64,000 nt of DNA. Source: Desulfurobacterium pacificum (GTDB taxonomy: Bacteria > Aquificota > Aquificia > Desulfurobacteriales > Desulfurobacteriaceae). The notes beneath the pieces are model-generated. The model was not told where the DNA came from. It ran no database searches and worked only from the letters and a program-made list of their open reading frames with translations. A program made the translations under genes and the position numbers. Shown here in pieces: positions 1-7,569 of the stretch; positions within the stretch are counted from its first letter, which is position 1, and every line of letters begins with the position of its first letter. Location of the stretch: assembly GCF_900182835.1 (NCBI RefSeq), contig NZ_FXUB01000001.1, forward strand, positions 124,001 to 188,000. Direction: 5' to 3'.

Positions 1-1015
1 AAGATAGAAGGTTTTCTGCAGAGCGGTAGTTTTCTGTTTTTTCGGTTACTTCTGTGCTTATTGATTTCGCTTCGTTCCAGACAAAGATATCTGCAGAACG
101 AAATCTGTATATAGATTGTTTCGGGTCGCCTACTAAGTAGATGAGGAGGTTGGGATTTTCTCTGTGAAGTTCTTTAACTATTTTCCACTGGACTGGGTCG
201 GTATCTTGAAATTCATCAATTATGAGAACTTTTATCTGATTGAGTATTTCGCTTTTCGGGTTATCTAAATGTAGCAACTCCAACGTTCTTTCGAGTATTT
301 CATCGTAGTCTACTGCATTTTCTTCCTTTAGTAGTTTTTTGTAGTTATTAATTGCTTTAAAAGTTAGCTCATAAAGTATTTTTGAGACCTCTAACTCTTT
401 TTGAAAATTCTCTTTCGTTTCTGCTTTTGAAAGGTCAAACTCAACGTCTGTATTCGGGATTGCGCTTAAAGGTAGTTCTTTAAACATGTTTTCTACGTTC
501 TTTACTATTTCTTCTATACTGCTTTTGTAGCCTATAAATCGCGTTCTTTCGCTTATTGCATGTTTTAGGTTTTTCATAAGGTCTTTAAGTGCTGAAACTC
601 CGTCAAAGTCTATTTTGGAAAGTAGTTGGTGGAGTTTTTGGGAATTTTTTGATTGAAACTGGAGTAGAGTTTCAGTTACGGCTTTATCTAAAAGTTTTTC
701 TTTTTTTAGTTCGTTGATTATTTCTGTGTCTAAAGAGATAAATCCAAGTTTGTGTCCATATTTTCTGAGTAGTTCTAAGCAGAATGAGTGAATGGTACCT
801 ATCGGAGCTGAGGGTAGGAGCAAGAGGTATTTTTGAAACTGAGGTATCGCTTTAAGCTTTTGACGAATGCGGGTTTTAATTTCAGCAGCGGCAGCTTCTG
901 TAAAAGTTATGAACGCTATATTGTCTGGGTGATATTTTTCTAAAAGTTTTATGTATACGTTGATGAGAGTTGTTGTTTTTCCTGCGCCAGCGTTTGCTTC
1001 AATGAGTTTAATCAT
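1..1015 (-). CDS. AddA/RecB-like UvrD-family helicase, N-terminal part (runs off the window start)
   Basis: About 338 residues are visible from an ATG at 1015; the frame stays open to base 1, so the C-terminal part lies outside. Residues 7-17 read ANAGAGKTTTL (Walker A). Near residue 280 is LIIDEFQDTDPVQW (Walker B/motif II), followed by GDPKQSIYRFRSADI (motif III), a wording typical of AddA and RecB rather than of UvrD or PcrA. Such proteins drive processive unwinding and resection at DNA double-strand breaks with a nuclease partner. The stop of recO overlaps this start by four bases (ATGA), so the two recombination genes are co-transcribed and probably translationally coupled. The nuclease domain cannot be checked here, so AddA and RecB cannot be separated. 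Confidence 0.85.
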   Translation of the reverse strand, partial: MIKLIEANAGAGKTTTLINVYIKLLEKYHPDNIAFITFTEAAAAEIKTRIRQKLKAIPQFQKYLLLLPSAPIGTIHSFCLELLRKYGHKLGFISLDTEIINELKKEKLLDKAVTETLLQFQSKNSQKLHQLLSKIDFDGVSALKDLMKNLKHAISERTRFIGYKSSIEEIVKNVENMFKELPLSAIPNTDVEFDLSKAETKENFQKELEVSKILYELTFKAINNYKKLLKEENAVDYDEILERTLELLHLDNPKSEILNQIKVLIIDEFQDTDPVQWKIVKELHRENPNLLIYLVGDPKQSIYRFRSADIFVWNEAKSISTEVTEKTENYRSAENLLS

Positions 1016-1677
1016 TGCAGACGTTCCACTACGTATTTTTCAAAGGTTGACCTTATTCTACCAAGTTGAGCGTTTGCAAGTTTTTGTGTTTTGGCTTTGT
1101 GAAACGATTCCTTTGCTAATTTTATTGTTAACTTAGAGTCTTTTAGATTCCACTTTAGAGCGTGATTGTCTTTACAGTTAAAGCAGACAATACCGCTGTG
1201 TTTGATGGAAAATCCCCCCACTTCTTCGTCTTTTCCAATTGTTTTCTTACATACGGCACATCTGTTCAGAATGGGAAAAATCCCCTCCACGAACGCAAAC
1301 TTTACTAAAAACATGGTATAGGCAAGGTTAAACTTTTCCGTTATTTTCAGATACCTTTCAACCATTTGGAAAAGTTTTTCGTTTTTGGCAAGAGGGAATT
1401 GGGAGAGCAGTTTTGCTATTTTTGACATGTAAACAAAATGCCTGAAGGATTTAGGGAAATTGTGCTCAATCAACTTAACCTGCTTAACTTCAAATCTTTC
1501 TCCTATCTGCACTAACTCAAATTGAGAGAGAGAAAAAAGGTCAACAGAAAGGGGGAAGGGGATTTTGTTCGTCTTTACTATTAGATTGAGCATTCCCAAT
1601 TTATCTGAGAAAACAACTATCTGACGGAGATTTTCCCCTAAGTTTTTGCTTTTTAGGATGAATCCTTTTACTTTCAT
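1012..1677 (-). CDS. recO: DNA repair protein RecO
   Basis: A 221-residue protein, slightly short for RecO (about 240). The N-terminus (MKVKGFILKSKNLGE) has the OB-fold opening of the family and the C-terminal half carries a zinc site, CAVCKK then CFNCKDNH. RecO loads RecA with RecR on SSB-coated DNA. It overlaps the end of the upstream coiled-coil gene by one base and the downstream helicase by four bases. Three copies of the G-rich/ATTTT motif lie in this gene (1209, 1276 and 1551), in both orientations. Assignment rests on the N-terminal pattern and the zinc site. Confidence 0.85.
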   Translation of the reverse strand: MKVKGFILKSKNLGENLRQIVVFSDKLGMLNLIVKTNKIPFPLSVDLFSLSQFELVQIGERFEVKQVKLIEHNFPKSFRHFVYMSKIAKLLSQFPLAKNEKLFQMVERYLKITEKFNLAYTMFLVKFAFVEGIFPILNRCAVCKKTIGKDEEVGGFSIKHSGIVCFNCKDNHALKWNLKDSKLTIKLAKESFHKAKTQKLANAQLGRIRSTFEKYVVERLQ

Positions 1678-2162
1678 TACAGCAGGTTAAACTTTTTAAG
1701 GACTTCTGCCACTTGCGCATCTTTTTTGGCAAGCTCTCTTAAGCTGCTTACCAGTTTATCTATTCTTTCTGGTTTCCACTTGCGTTCAATCTCTTCTAAG
1801 GTTTCCTCTTTTGATTTCCTTATTATTGTTCTTCTGTCCCAGTAAGCGAATCCTATGACGCCAAGAGTGAGCGTTGTAAATATTGCTGTAATCATCCATA
1901 GGAAATTTATAAGTTCGTTGAACCTTTTGTTCATATCTTCTCTTAATTCTTCAAATCGTTTGCTAACGTCGTCAAAGCGTCTGTTGGTTTCTTCCCTGAA
2001 AGCTTTAAATTCTGCTTCTAAAACCGCTTGCCTTTTCTCTATTTCAATTAATTTCTGGTAAATCATTTCATTTGTAACTTTTACGTACTGCTGCTGCGCC
2101 CGTGTGTAAGAAGGAGAGAAAAGAACGGCAACGAAAAATAGCCCGCATAGTATACGTCTCAT
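1677..2162 (-). CDS. Secreted or membrane-anchored coiled-coil protein of unknown function
   Basis: 161 residues. Residues 1-22 form a signal peptide ending near YTRAQQ. Residues 35-85 are a charged heptad-like coiled coil with repeats such as RRFDDVSKRFEELREDMNKR. One membrane segment follows at about 88-108 (LINFLWMITAIFTTLTLGVIGF), then a basic cytoplasmic tail. I do not recognise a named family with certainty; related proteins with a coiled coil and a C-terminal anchor are common in thermophiles. It starts after a clear AAGGAG site and is joined to recO by a one-base overlap, which need not mean a shared function. Confidence 0.7.
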   Translation of the reverse strand: MRRILCGLFFVAVLFSPSYTRAQQQYVKVTNEMIYQKLIEIEKRQAVLEAEFKAFREETNRRFDDVSKRFEELREDMNKRFNELINFLWMITAIFTTLTLGVIGFAYWDRRTIIRKSKEETLEEIERKWKPERIDKLVSSLRELAKKDAQVAEVLKKFNLL

Positions 2163-2190
2163 TCTTTATCTCCTTAAATCCTTATCCCAA

Positions 2191-3294
2191 TTATACATTA
2201 AACCTGAAGTAGATAATGTCACCGTCCTGAACGATGTAGTCCTTTCCTTCCAGTCTCATAAGTCCTTTTTCTTTGCACGCCTGCATGGAGCCTTCTCTTA
2301 TCAGGTCTTCATACTTGATTACTTCAGCTCTTATGAAGCCTCTTTCTATGTCTGAGTGGATTTTTCCTGCTGCTTGGGGCGCTTTCGTTCCTTTCTTAAC
2401 TGTCCACGCTTTTACTTCCTGCTCTCCTGCCGTGAAAAAGGTAATCAGGTCTAAAAGCTTGTAACCTTCTCTTATTACGGCGTTAAGTCCTGGTTCTTCC
2501 ATTCCTAACTCTTTCAAAAATTCTTCCTTTTCTTCCTTATCAAGTTCAGAAAGTTCTGCTTCTATCTTTGCGCATATCTTAACTACCGGCGCTTTTTCTT
2601 TCTCTGCTAATTCCTTAACCTGCTTTACTAATTCGTTGTCTTCAAAAAGTCCATCTTCATCAACGTTTGCTATATACATTACGGGCTTTGCAGTTAAGAG
2701 CGCCAACTCTTTTACCACTTTCAGCGCGTTTTCGTCTAAACTTTCAAGGTGGGGATATATTCTCTCCCCGTTTTCAAGTATCACTTTTAGCTTTTCTAAA
2801 GCTTCTACTTCTGCCCTTGCTTTTTTATCGCCAGACTTTGCCTGTTTGGAAACTCTCTGAAGCCTTTTCTCAACGCTTTCAAGGTCTTTAAATACTAACT
2901 CGAGGTTTATCGTTTCTATGTCTCTGAGTGGGTTAACGCTTCCGTCAACGTGAACGACGTTTTCATCCTGAAAGCACCTTACAACGTGGGCAATGGCGTC
3001 AACGTTTCTGATGTTGGCTAAAAACTGGTTGCCCAATCCTTCACCTTTGCTTGCACCTCTTACCAAACCTGCTATGTCAACAAACTCAATGGTGGTTGGC
3101 GTTATCTTTTTAGGTTTAACGATTTCCGCTATCTTGTAGAGCCTTTCATCTGGAACTTCAACGATTCCGACGTTCGGTTCTATCGTGCAGAACGGGTAGT
3201 TTGCCGCTTCTGCCTTTGCCGTGTTGGTTAGTGCGTTGAAAAGCGTTGATTTTCCAACGTTTGGAAGTCCTACTATACCGCAGTTGAATCCCAT
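2191..3294 (-). CDS. ychF: Ribosome-binding ATPase YchF (Obg family)
   Basis: 367 residues, the usual length for YchF. The P-loop is [14 protein letters not shown] near residue 8; [22 protein letters not shown] is the switch region, with the nonpolar residue after the DxxG-like motif that marks this hydrolase family. The C-terminus ([22 protein letters not shown]) is the conserved TGS domain that binds ribosomes. In E. coli the protein prefers ATP over GTP and is linked to translation and oxidative stress control. Start supported by GAGGAAAAA just upstream of the ATG. Confidence 0.96.
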   Translation of the reverse strand: MGFNCGIVGLPNVGKSTLFNALTNTAKAEAANYPFCTIEPNVGIVEVPDERLYKIAEIVKPKKITPTTIEFVDIAGLVRGASKGEGLGNQFLANIRNVDAIAHVVRCFQDENVVHVDGSVNPLRDIETINLELVFKDLESVEKRLQRVSKQAKSGDKKARAEVEALEKLKVILENGERIYPHLESLDENALKVVKELALLTAKPVMYIANVDEDGLFEDNELVKQVKELAEKEKAPVVKICAKIEAELSELDKEEKEEFLKELGMEEPGLNAVIREGYKLLDLITFFTAGEQEVKAWTVKKGTKAPQAAGKIHSDIERGFIRAEVIKYEDLIREGSMQACKEKGLMRLEGKDYIVQDGDIIYFRFNV

Positions 3295-3312
3295 TTTTTC
3301 CTCTCCGATTTT

Positions 3313-3417
3313 TTATGCTGTGTCTTTTACTGTTTTAACTGTTTTGTAGAGCATCCATAAAAGGAGAACTCCGACAGTTACAGTGAAAATTAGCGTAATT
3401 ATTATTTCTTTTGACAT
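3313..3417 (-). CDS. Possible 34-residue single-span membrane protein
   Basis: A short frame starting at the ATG at 3417, beginning MSKEIIITLIFT, with a hydrophobic stretch at residues 5-24 (IIITLIFTVTVGVLLLWMLY) and a basic tail. GGAGAT sits eight bases upstream of the start. It overlaps the end of the preceding small membrane protein by 16 bases in another frame. No family recognised; it could be non-coding, but the ribosome site, the clean membrane segment and the placement right after another small membrane gene favour a real microprotein. Confidence 0.4.
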   Translation of the reverse strand: MSKEIIITLIFTVTVGVLLLWMLYKTVKTVKDTA

Positions 3418-3662
3418 TGTTCCATCTCCTTAATTAGTTTTCGTAAAACATCAAGAATGACAAAAACGCTTACAATTGTTCCTGAGGATAAAATTATTCC
3501 TGGAAAAACCAATATTACAGCTACGGGATTGTTTAATTTGAATAGTAAACTTGCAGTTCCTCCTACAATTGCTATTAATAGTAACGTTAAGTTTCTTAAT
3601 AGGTCCTTATAGTAACTAATCTTTTCCTTAAGGATTTCAAACTTAAGATTTTCTTCTTCCAT
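3402..3662 (-). CDS. Small two-span membrane protein, unknown
   Basis: 86 residues: a charged N-terminus (MEEENLKFEILKEKISYYKDLL), two hydrophobic segments at about 24-43 and 48-72 joined by a short LNNPV turn, and a charged tail. The layout resembles small phage-holin or DUF-type membrane proteins, but I recognise no family. Weak ribosome site. Its 3' end overlaps a possible 34-residue membrane ORF. Confidence 0.6.
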   Translation of the reverse strand: MEEENLKFEILKEKISYYKDLLRNLTLLLIAIVGGTASLLFKLNNPVAVILVFPGIILSSGTIVSVFVILDVLRKLIKEMEQCQKK

Positions 3663-3695
3663 AATGGCGCCCTGAGTTTTTGTTCAGTCAGTAAA

Positions 3696-4427
3696 TTATA
3701 CTTTTTTAGCCGTCAGGAAAAGCACTTTATACTTTATCACGCAGTTTTGAGAGAACAGTTCTTTAAACCTTTTAACCGTACTTTTTAAGGGTAGCGGGGG
3801 GCGGTGGGGATTTTTTGCGCCGATTTTCGTTACAAATTTAACTGCTTCTTCTACTCTTTCAGGGAATAAGATGTATTCTTTTCTTCCAGCTTCTACTATT
3901 TCAAAATTTTCCTTTACCGTTTCAAATATTTTGTTTTCATCAGGAAACTGAAACAAGATATCCTTTTTACCTTTCGTTTCTAAAAAAGCTTTTTGCCAGG
4001 CGTTAAATAGTTCCTCTAAACTTCCCTTTACAGGAACAGCTAAGATTAAAATTCCGTCTTTTTTTAAAACGCGGTGAGCTTCTCTAATAGCTCTTTCTAC
4101 TTCCATCCATTGCAGAGAGAAAGAAGAAATTACAGCTTTGAAGCTTTCATTTTTAAATGGGAGTTTTTCTCCTTCAGCACAGACAGTAAAGCTTAAGTTT
4201 TCTTTTGCTTTCTTACACATATCAAAAGAAATGTCTATTCCAAAAGACTGAGGATAACCTTTCATTCCTTCGGCAGTTCCGCAGCCTAAGTCAAGGAGGG
4301 GGTGGGGATTTTTTATCAAATCCAATCTTTTCAAAATTTCTTTAAAAACTTCTGTTTGTATTACGGCGTATCTGTTGTATTCTGCTGCTGCTTTTGAGAA
4401 ATTTCTTCTTACAATCTTTCGCTGCAT
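3696..4427 (-). CDS. bioC: Malonyl-ACP O-methyltransferase BioC
   Basis: 243 residues. The N-terminus FSKAAAEYNRYAVIQTEV is the BioC opening; LLDLGCGTAEG is the SAM-binding motif I; SFSLQWM and VKGSLEELFNAW match BioC-specific blocks, as does FVTKIGA near residue 200. BioC methylates malonyl-ACP so that fatty acid synthesis can build a pimeloyl moiety for biotin. The gene starts after AAAGGAGAAAAG and is divergent from ispG. Two copies of the C-rich motif encode KNPHP just before motif I (4295) and KNPHRPP in a variable loop (3796). Odd: the window also encodes BioW, the alternative route to pimeloyl-CoA. Confidence 0.85.
   Translation of the reverse strand: MQRKIVRRNFSKAAAEYNRYAVIQTEVFKEILKRLDLIKNPHPLLDLGCGTAEGMKGYPQSFGIDISFDMCKKAKENLSFTVCAEGEKLPFKNESFKAVISSFSLQWMEVERAIREAHRVLKKDGILILAVPVKGSLEELFNAWQKAFLETKGKKDILFQFPDENKIFETVKENFEIVEAGRKEYILFPERVEEAVKFVTKIGAKNPHRPPLPLKSTVKRFKELFSQNCVIKYKVLFLTAKKV
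3796..3816 (+). repeat. G-rich/ATTTTT interspersed motif
   Basis: A G-rich run ending in GGTGGGGATTTTTT, inside bioC on the opposite strand. One of the clearest of about 32 copies in the window; the polarity is G-rich end first on the plus strand, that is toward the candidate dif at 24031. Confidence 0.6.
4295..4314 (+). repeat. G-rich/ATTTTT interspersed motif
   Basis: GGAGGGGGTGGGGATTTTTT, antisense within bioC, 500 bases from the previous copy and in the same orientation; it encodes the KNPHP just before SAM motif I. Confidence 0.6.
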
Positions 4428-4483
4428 CTTTTCTCCTTTTACTTTCGCGGAAATTATATAATCACTTTTCTGCAGGAGGGTTG

Positions 4484-5560
4484 ATGGAGAACTGGATTAA
4501 AAGGCGCAATTCACGGGTAATATACGTTGGAAACGTTCCAATAGGTGGTAGTAATCCTATAGTTGTTCAATCTATGACAAATACCTTTACTGAGGACGTT
4601 GAAAGTACTGTTAAACAGATTAAACGTCTTGAAAAGGTTGGATGTGAGATAGTAAGAGTTGCTGTTCCTTCAGTTGAAGCAGCTGAAAAAATTCCGGAAA
4701 TAAAGAAAAGAATTTCCATTCCTCTTATTGCAGATATCCATTTTGACTATAAACTTGCCCTTCTTTCTATAGAGAAAGGGGCAGATTGTATAAGGATAAA
4801 TCCTGGTAATATTGGAGAACTCTGGAAAATAAAGGAAATAGTAAAGTCAGCAAACGAAAAAAAAGTACCAATAAGGATAGGTGTAAATTCCGGTTCTATT
4901 CCGAAAAAAATCCTCACCAAACACGGCTTCCCCTCACCGCAAGCTCTTGCCGAAACAGCTCTTGATTACGCTAAACTCTTTGAAGACCTTGGATTCACAA
5001 AAATGAAGTTCTCTTTGAAAGGTTCTGACGTTAGAACTACTGTTATAGCCAATCAAGAGTTTGCTTCTAAAACCGATTATCCAATACATATAGGAATAAC
5101 CGAAGCAGGAACGCTTCTTTCTGGTGCTGTAAAGTCGGCAGTTGGAATAGGTATTCTGCTTTACTTGGGTATTGGCGATACTTTAAGAGTTTCCCTTTCG
5201 GCTGACCCGGTTGAAGAGGTGAAAGTTGCCTATAAGATTCTTTCTGCCCTTGAACTTAGGAAAGTAGGGGTAGAGGTAATTTCCTGTCCTACCTGTGGCA
5301 GGTGTATGGTTGACGTTCAGGCAATAGCAGAAGAGGTGGAGAAGAAGTTAGAAGGCATAAAGAAACCGTTGAAGGTGGCTGTAATGGGTTGTGCAGTGAA
5401 TGGACCAGGAGAAGCCCGTTTCGCCGATGTAGGTATAGCAGGAGCAGGTAATTATTTTATTCTCTTTGTTAAAGGTAACGTTGTTGAAAAAAAATTAACC
5501 AAAGAGGAGGCTTTAAACCGATTGCTTGAAGAAGTTAAAAAGTTGGCAGGAGAAAGTTAA
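4484..5560 (+). CDS. ispG: 4-hydroxy-3-methylbut-2-enyl-diphosphate synthase IspG (GcpE)
   Basis: 358 residues from the ATG at 4484, chosen because AGGAGGG lies just upstream and the family begins with this kind of RRNSRVIYVGNVPIGG block; the open frame extending back to 4394 has no family match. IspG converts methylerythritol cyclodiphosphate to HMBPP in the MEP isoprenoid pathway. The [4Fe-4S] ligands are CPTCGRC near residue 267 and the Cys of VMGCAVNGPGEA. This is the short form without the plant/Chlamydia insertion. A TATAAT at 4457-4462 could be its -10. folB follows with a one-base overlap. Confidence 0.96.
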   Translation: MENWIKRRNSRVIYVGNVPIGGSNPIVVQSMTNTFTEDVESTVKQIKRLEKVGCEIVRVAVPSVEAAEKIPEIKKRISIPLIADIHFDYKLALLSIEKGADCIRINPGNIGELWKIKEIVKSANEKKVPIRIGVNSGSIPKKILTKHGFPSPQALAETALDYAKLFEDLGFTKMKFSLKGSDVRTTVIANQEFASKTDYPIHIGITEAGTLLSGAVKSAVGIGILLYLGIGDTLRVSLSADPVEEVKVAYKILSALELRKVGVEVISCPTCGRCMVDVQAIAEEVEKKLEGIKKPLKVAVMGCAVNGPGEARFADVGIAGAGNYFILFVKGNVVEKKLTKEEALNRLLEEVKKLAGES

Positions 5561-5910
5561 TGAAGGTAACGGTTTTTATAGAAAACATTAAAGCATTTAT
5601 TCGCTGTGGCGTTTTTGAAGAAGAAAGGAAGTTGGGCGGACAATACGAGATATCACTTTACGTTGAATCTGAAGAATTCGTTGATTACCAAGAGCTTTAC
5701 TCTTTAACTATGGAATTAACAGAAGATACTTATACCTATATGGAAGATTTTGCTAAAGAACTTTTATTTCGTATTACGGAGAAATGGAATCCTGATTCAG
5801 TTATAATAAGAGTTAATAAGTTAAGTGTTCCTTTCAAACACAGCTTTGAAAGAGCTGGAATAGAGATAAGGTGGGTAAGAGATGGAAAAGGAAAGGGAAA
5901 TAAAATGTAA
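5560..5910 (+). CDS. folB: Dihydroneopterin aldolase FolB
   Basis: 116 residues, normal for FolB. It opens with VFIENIKAFIRCGVFEEERKLGGQY, close to the family's GVxxEER-xxQ pattern, and continues with DYQELYSLT, which replaces the usual DYxxL stretch, and a late Lys in LSVPFKHSFERAGIEI. It catalyses the retro-aldol step in folate synthesis. It sits between ispG (TAATG overlap) and a diguanylate cyclase gene whose start lies 29 bases inside its 3' end, so all are in one plus-strand operon. Confidence 0.85.
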   Translation: MKVTVFIENIKAFIRCGVFEEERKLGGQYEISLYVESEEFVDYQELYSLTMELTEDTYTYMEDFAKELLFRITEKWNPDSVIIRVNKLSVPFKHSFERAGIEIRWVRDGKGKGNKM

Positions 5911-6964
5911 AGCACTTGAAAAGCTTAGAGAAAAAAAGAGATTAACTCCATCTGAGCTTCAATTTATAAGCTCTGTTGCTAAAGAAACTTTAAAGTTTCT
6001 GGCAAGAAATAATATTCCTCTGGTGCCTGAAAACTACGTTCTGTGGTTTGAAATTTTCTGTTATATACTGGAAAACAACCTTAAATTGTCCGACTTGGAA
6101 ATAATGGGGTTATTTAAAACCAAATATCCTACAACTCAAAGTCTTGAGAACGTCTTAGTTGAACTTGAATCAGAAGATAAGGAACTAATAAAGAAGATTG
6201 TTACAGGCATTACTGAAGAGATAGAGAATCTGATTTATACCCTTGAAGAGCATCAGGTTTCTTTAAAACAAAAAGAAGATTCGGTAAGAGAAGTAAAGGA
6301 TAATATAGAAGACAGAAATATAAAAGATATGTTGTCTTTTATTATAACTGAATTACAAACTATAAGAGCTCAGAATAACGAGCTTAAAAAGAAACTTGAA
6401 GAATCCAATCAGCAGATTAAGAAGTTGACTAAAGAATTAGAAGAATCAAGGAAAGAGGCTTCAACCGATTTCTTGACACAGGTAGCTAATAGAGCGAGCT
6501 TTGATAGAGCTTTGAGCGATATGGTAAAAGACTTTTACAATAGAAACTATCCTTTTGCACTTTTGATGATTGATATAGATAACTTTAAGCAAATAAACGA
6601 TACCTATGGACATCAGGCAGGCGATTACGTTCTTCAGGAGCTTGCGAGAGTTATTAAACAACAGCTTAGAGCGAGAGATATTGTTGCAAGGTACGGTGGA
6701 GAAGAGTTCGCTATTATCTTGCCAGGTGTAACTTTTAGTCAGGCTGTAAAAATAGCGGAAAGAATAAGAAAGTCGGTAGAGAAACATCTATTTAAATATA
6801 GAGATAAGGTTATTCCTGTAACTATAAGCGTTGGTGTTGCAGTTATGAGAGATGGGCTTGATGAAGTTTCTATAGTGGAAAAAGCGGATAAAGCTTTATA
6901 TTTAGCTAAAAGGGCAGGAAAAAATCAAGTTAAGACCGACTTAGACGTGGAACTTGAAGAATGA
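5882..6964 (+). CDS. Diguanylate cyclase (GGDEF) with N-terminal helical domain
   Basis: 360 residues. Residues 1-115 are helical (family-typical N-terminal region of GGDEF proteins in this lineage), 150-190 form a coiled coil, and 195-355 are the GGDEF domain. The active loop is GGEEF (272-276), preceded by five residues by RARD (263-266), an intact I-site for product inhibition by cyclic di-GMP. DIDNFKQINDTYGH is the metal/nucleotide-binding stretch. No membrane segment, so cytoplasmic. The start lies within folB; queH overlaps its stop by four bases. The convergent gene downstream encodes an EAL protein, so making and breaking of c-di-GMP are encoded side by side. Confidence 0.92.
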   Translation: MEKEREIKCKALEKLREKKRLTPSELQFISSVAKETLKFLARNNIPLVPENYVLWFEIFCYILENNLKLSDLEIMGLFKTKYPTTQSLENVLVELESEDKELIKKIVTGITEEIENLIYTLEEHQVSLKQKEDSVREVKDNIEDRNIKDMLSFIITELQTIRAQNNELKKKLEESNQQIKKLTKELEESRKEASTDFLTQVANRASFDRALSDMVKDFYNRNYPFALLMIDIDNFKQINDTYGHQAGDYVLQELARVIKQQLRARDIVARYGGEEFAIILPGVTFSQAVKIAERIRKSVEKHLFKYRDKVIPVTISVGVAVMRDGLDEVSIVEKADKALYLAKRAGKNQVKTDLDVELEE

Positions 6965-7569
6965 GAGTTCTGCTTCATATCTGCTGTGCTCCGTGCGCTT
7001 GCTATCCCCTTAAATTATTGAAGAATAAAGGTTATGAAGTTATAGGGTTGTGGTATAACCCCAATATCCATCCTTTAACAGAATATGCTAAAAGGCTTTC
7101 TGCTGTTAGAAAACTGGAAGAGTTGGAGAGTATAAAAATTATTTACTTTGACTCATACTCTTTAAAGGATTGGTTAAGGAAGGTAGTGTTCAGAGAAGAA
7201 AAACCTGTAAGATGTCAGATTTGTTACGCTGACAGGTTGGAATTTACCGCTTCTATTGCCAAAAAAGGCAAGTTTGATGCTTTTACTTCAACTCTTTTTT
7301 ACAGCAAGTTTCAAAGTAGAGAGCTTATGGTTCCAATAGCGGAAACTGCAGCTAAGAAATACGGCGTTCAATTTCTAAACGTTGATTTCAGAGAGGGCTG
7401 GAAAGAGGGGATAGATATTTCTAAAAATTACAAACTTTATAGACAGCAGTACTGCGGTTGCATTTATTCAGAGGCGGAGCGTTACCTAAAAAAAGGTAAA
7501 GTAGAAGATTCTTGGATTGTTGAGCAGGTTTTAAAGGATTGTGAAAACCTTAAGAGTTCAGTTAATTAA
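6961..7569 (+). CDS. queH: Epoxyqueuosine reductase QueH
   Basis: 202 residues of the former DUF208 family. Cysteine motifs HICCAPCAC at the N-terminus, CQIC near residue 81 and CGC near residue 160 provide iron-sulphur and redox sites; Asn/His residues in WYNPNIHP follow the family. QueH carries out the last step of queuosine synthesis, replacing the cobalamin enzyme QueG, which suits anaerobes. ATGA overlap with the cyclase gene upstream. Its last 12 bases overlap the convergent EAL gene. Confidence 0.92.
   Translation: MRVLLHICCAPCACYPLKLLKNKGYEVIGLWYNPNIHPLTEYAKRLSAVRKLEELESIKIIYFDSYSLKDWLRKVVFREEKPVRCQICYADRLEFTASIAKKGKFDAFTSTLFYSKFQSRELMVPIAETAAKKYGVQFLNVDFREGWKEGIDISKNYKLYRQQYCGCIYSEAERYLKKGKVEDSWIVEQVLKDCENLKSSVN

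Noticed and set aside
4438-4462. Full sigma-70 promoter for ispG (TTTACT with TATAAT)
   Set aside because: The spacing is only 13 bases; the -10 may be real but the -35 is not supported.
4394-4483. Upstream extension of ispG
   Set aside because: The frame is open, but the stretch is antisense to the bioC start, unlike IspG proteins, and a strong ribosome site stands before the ATG at 4484.
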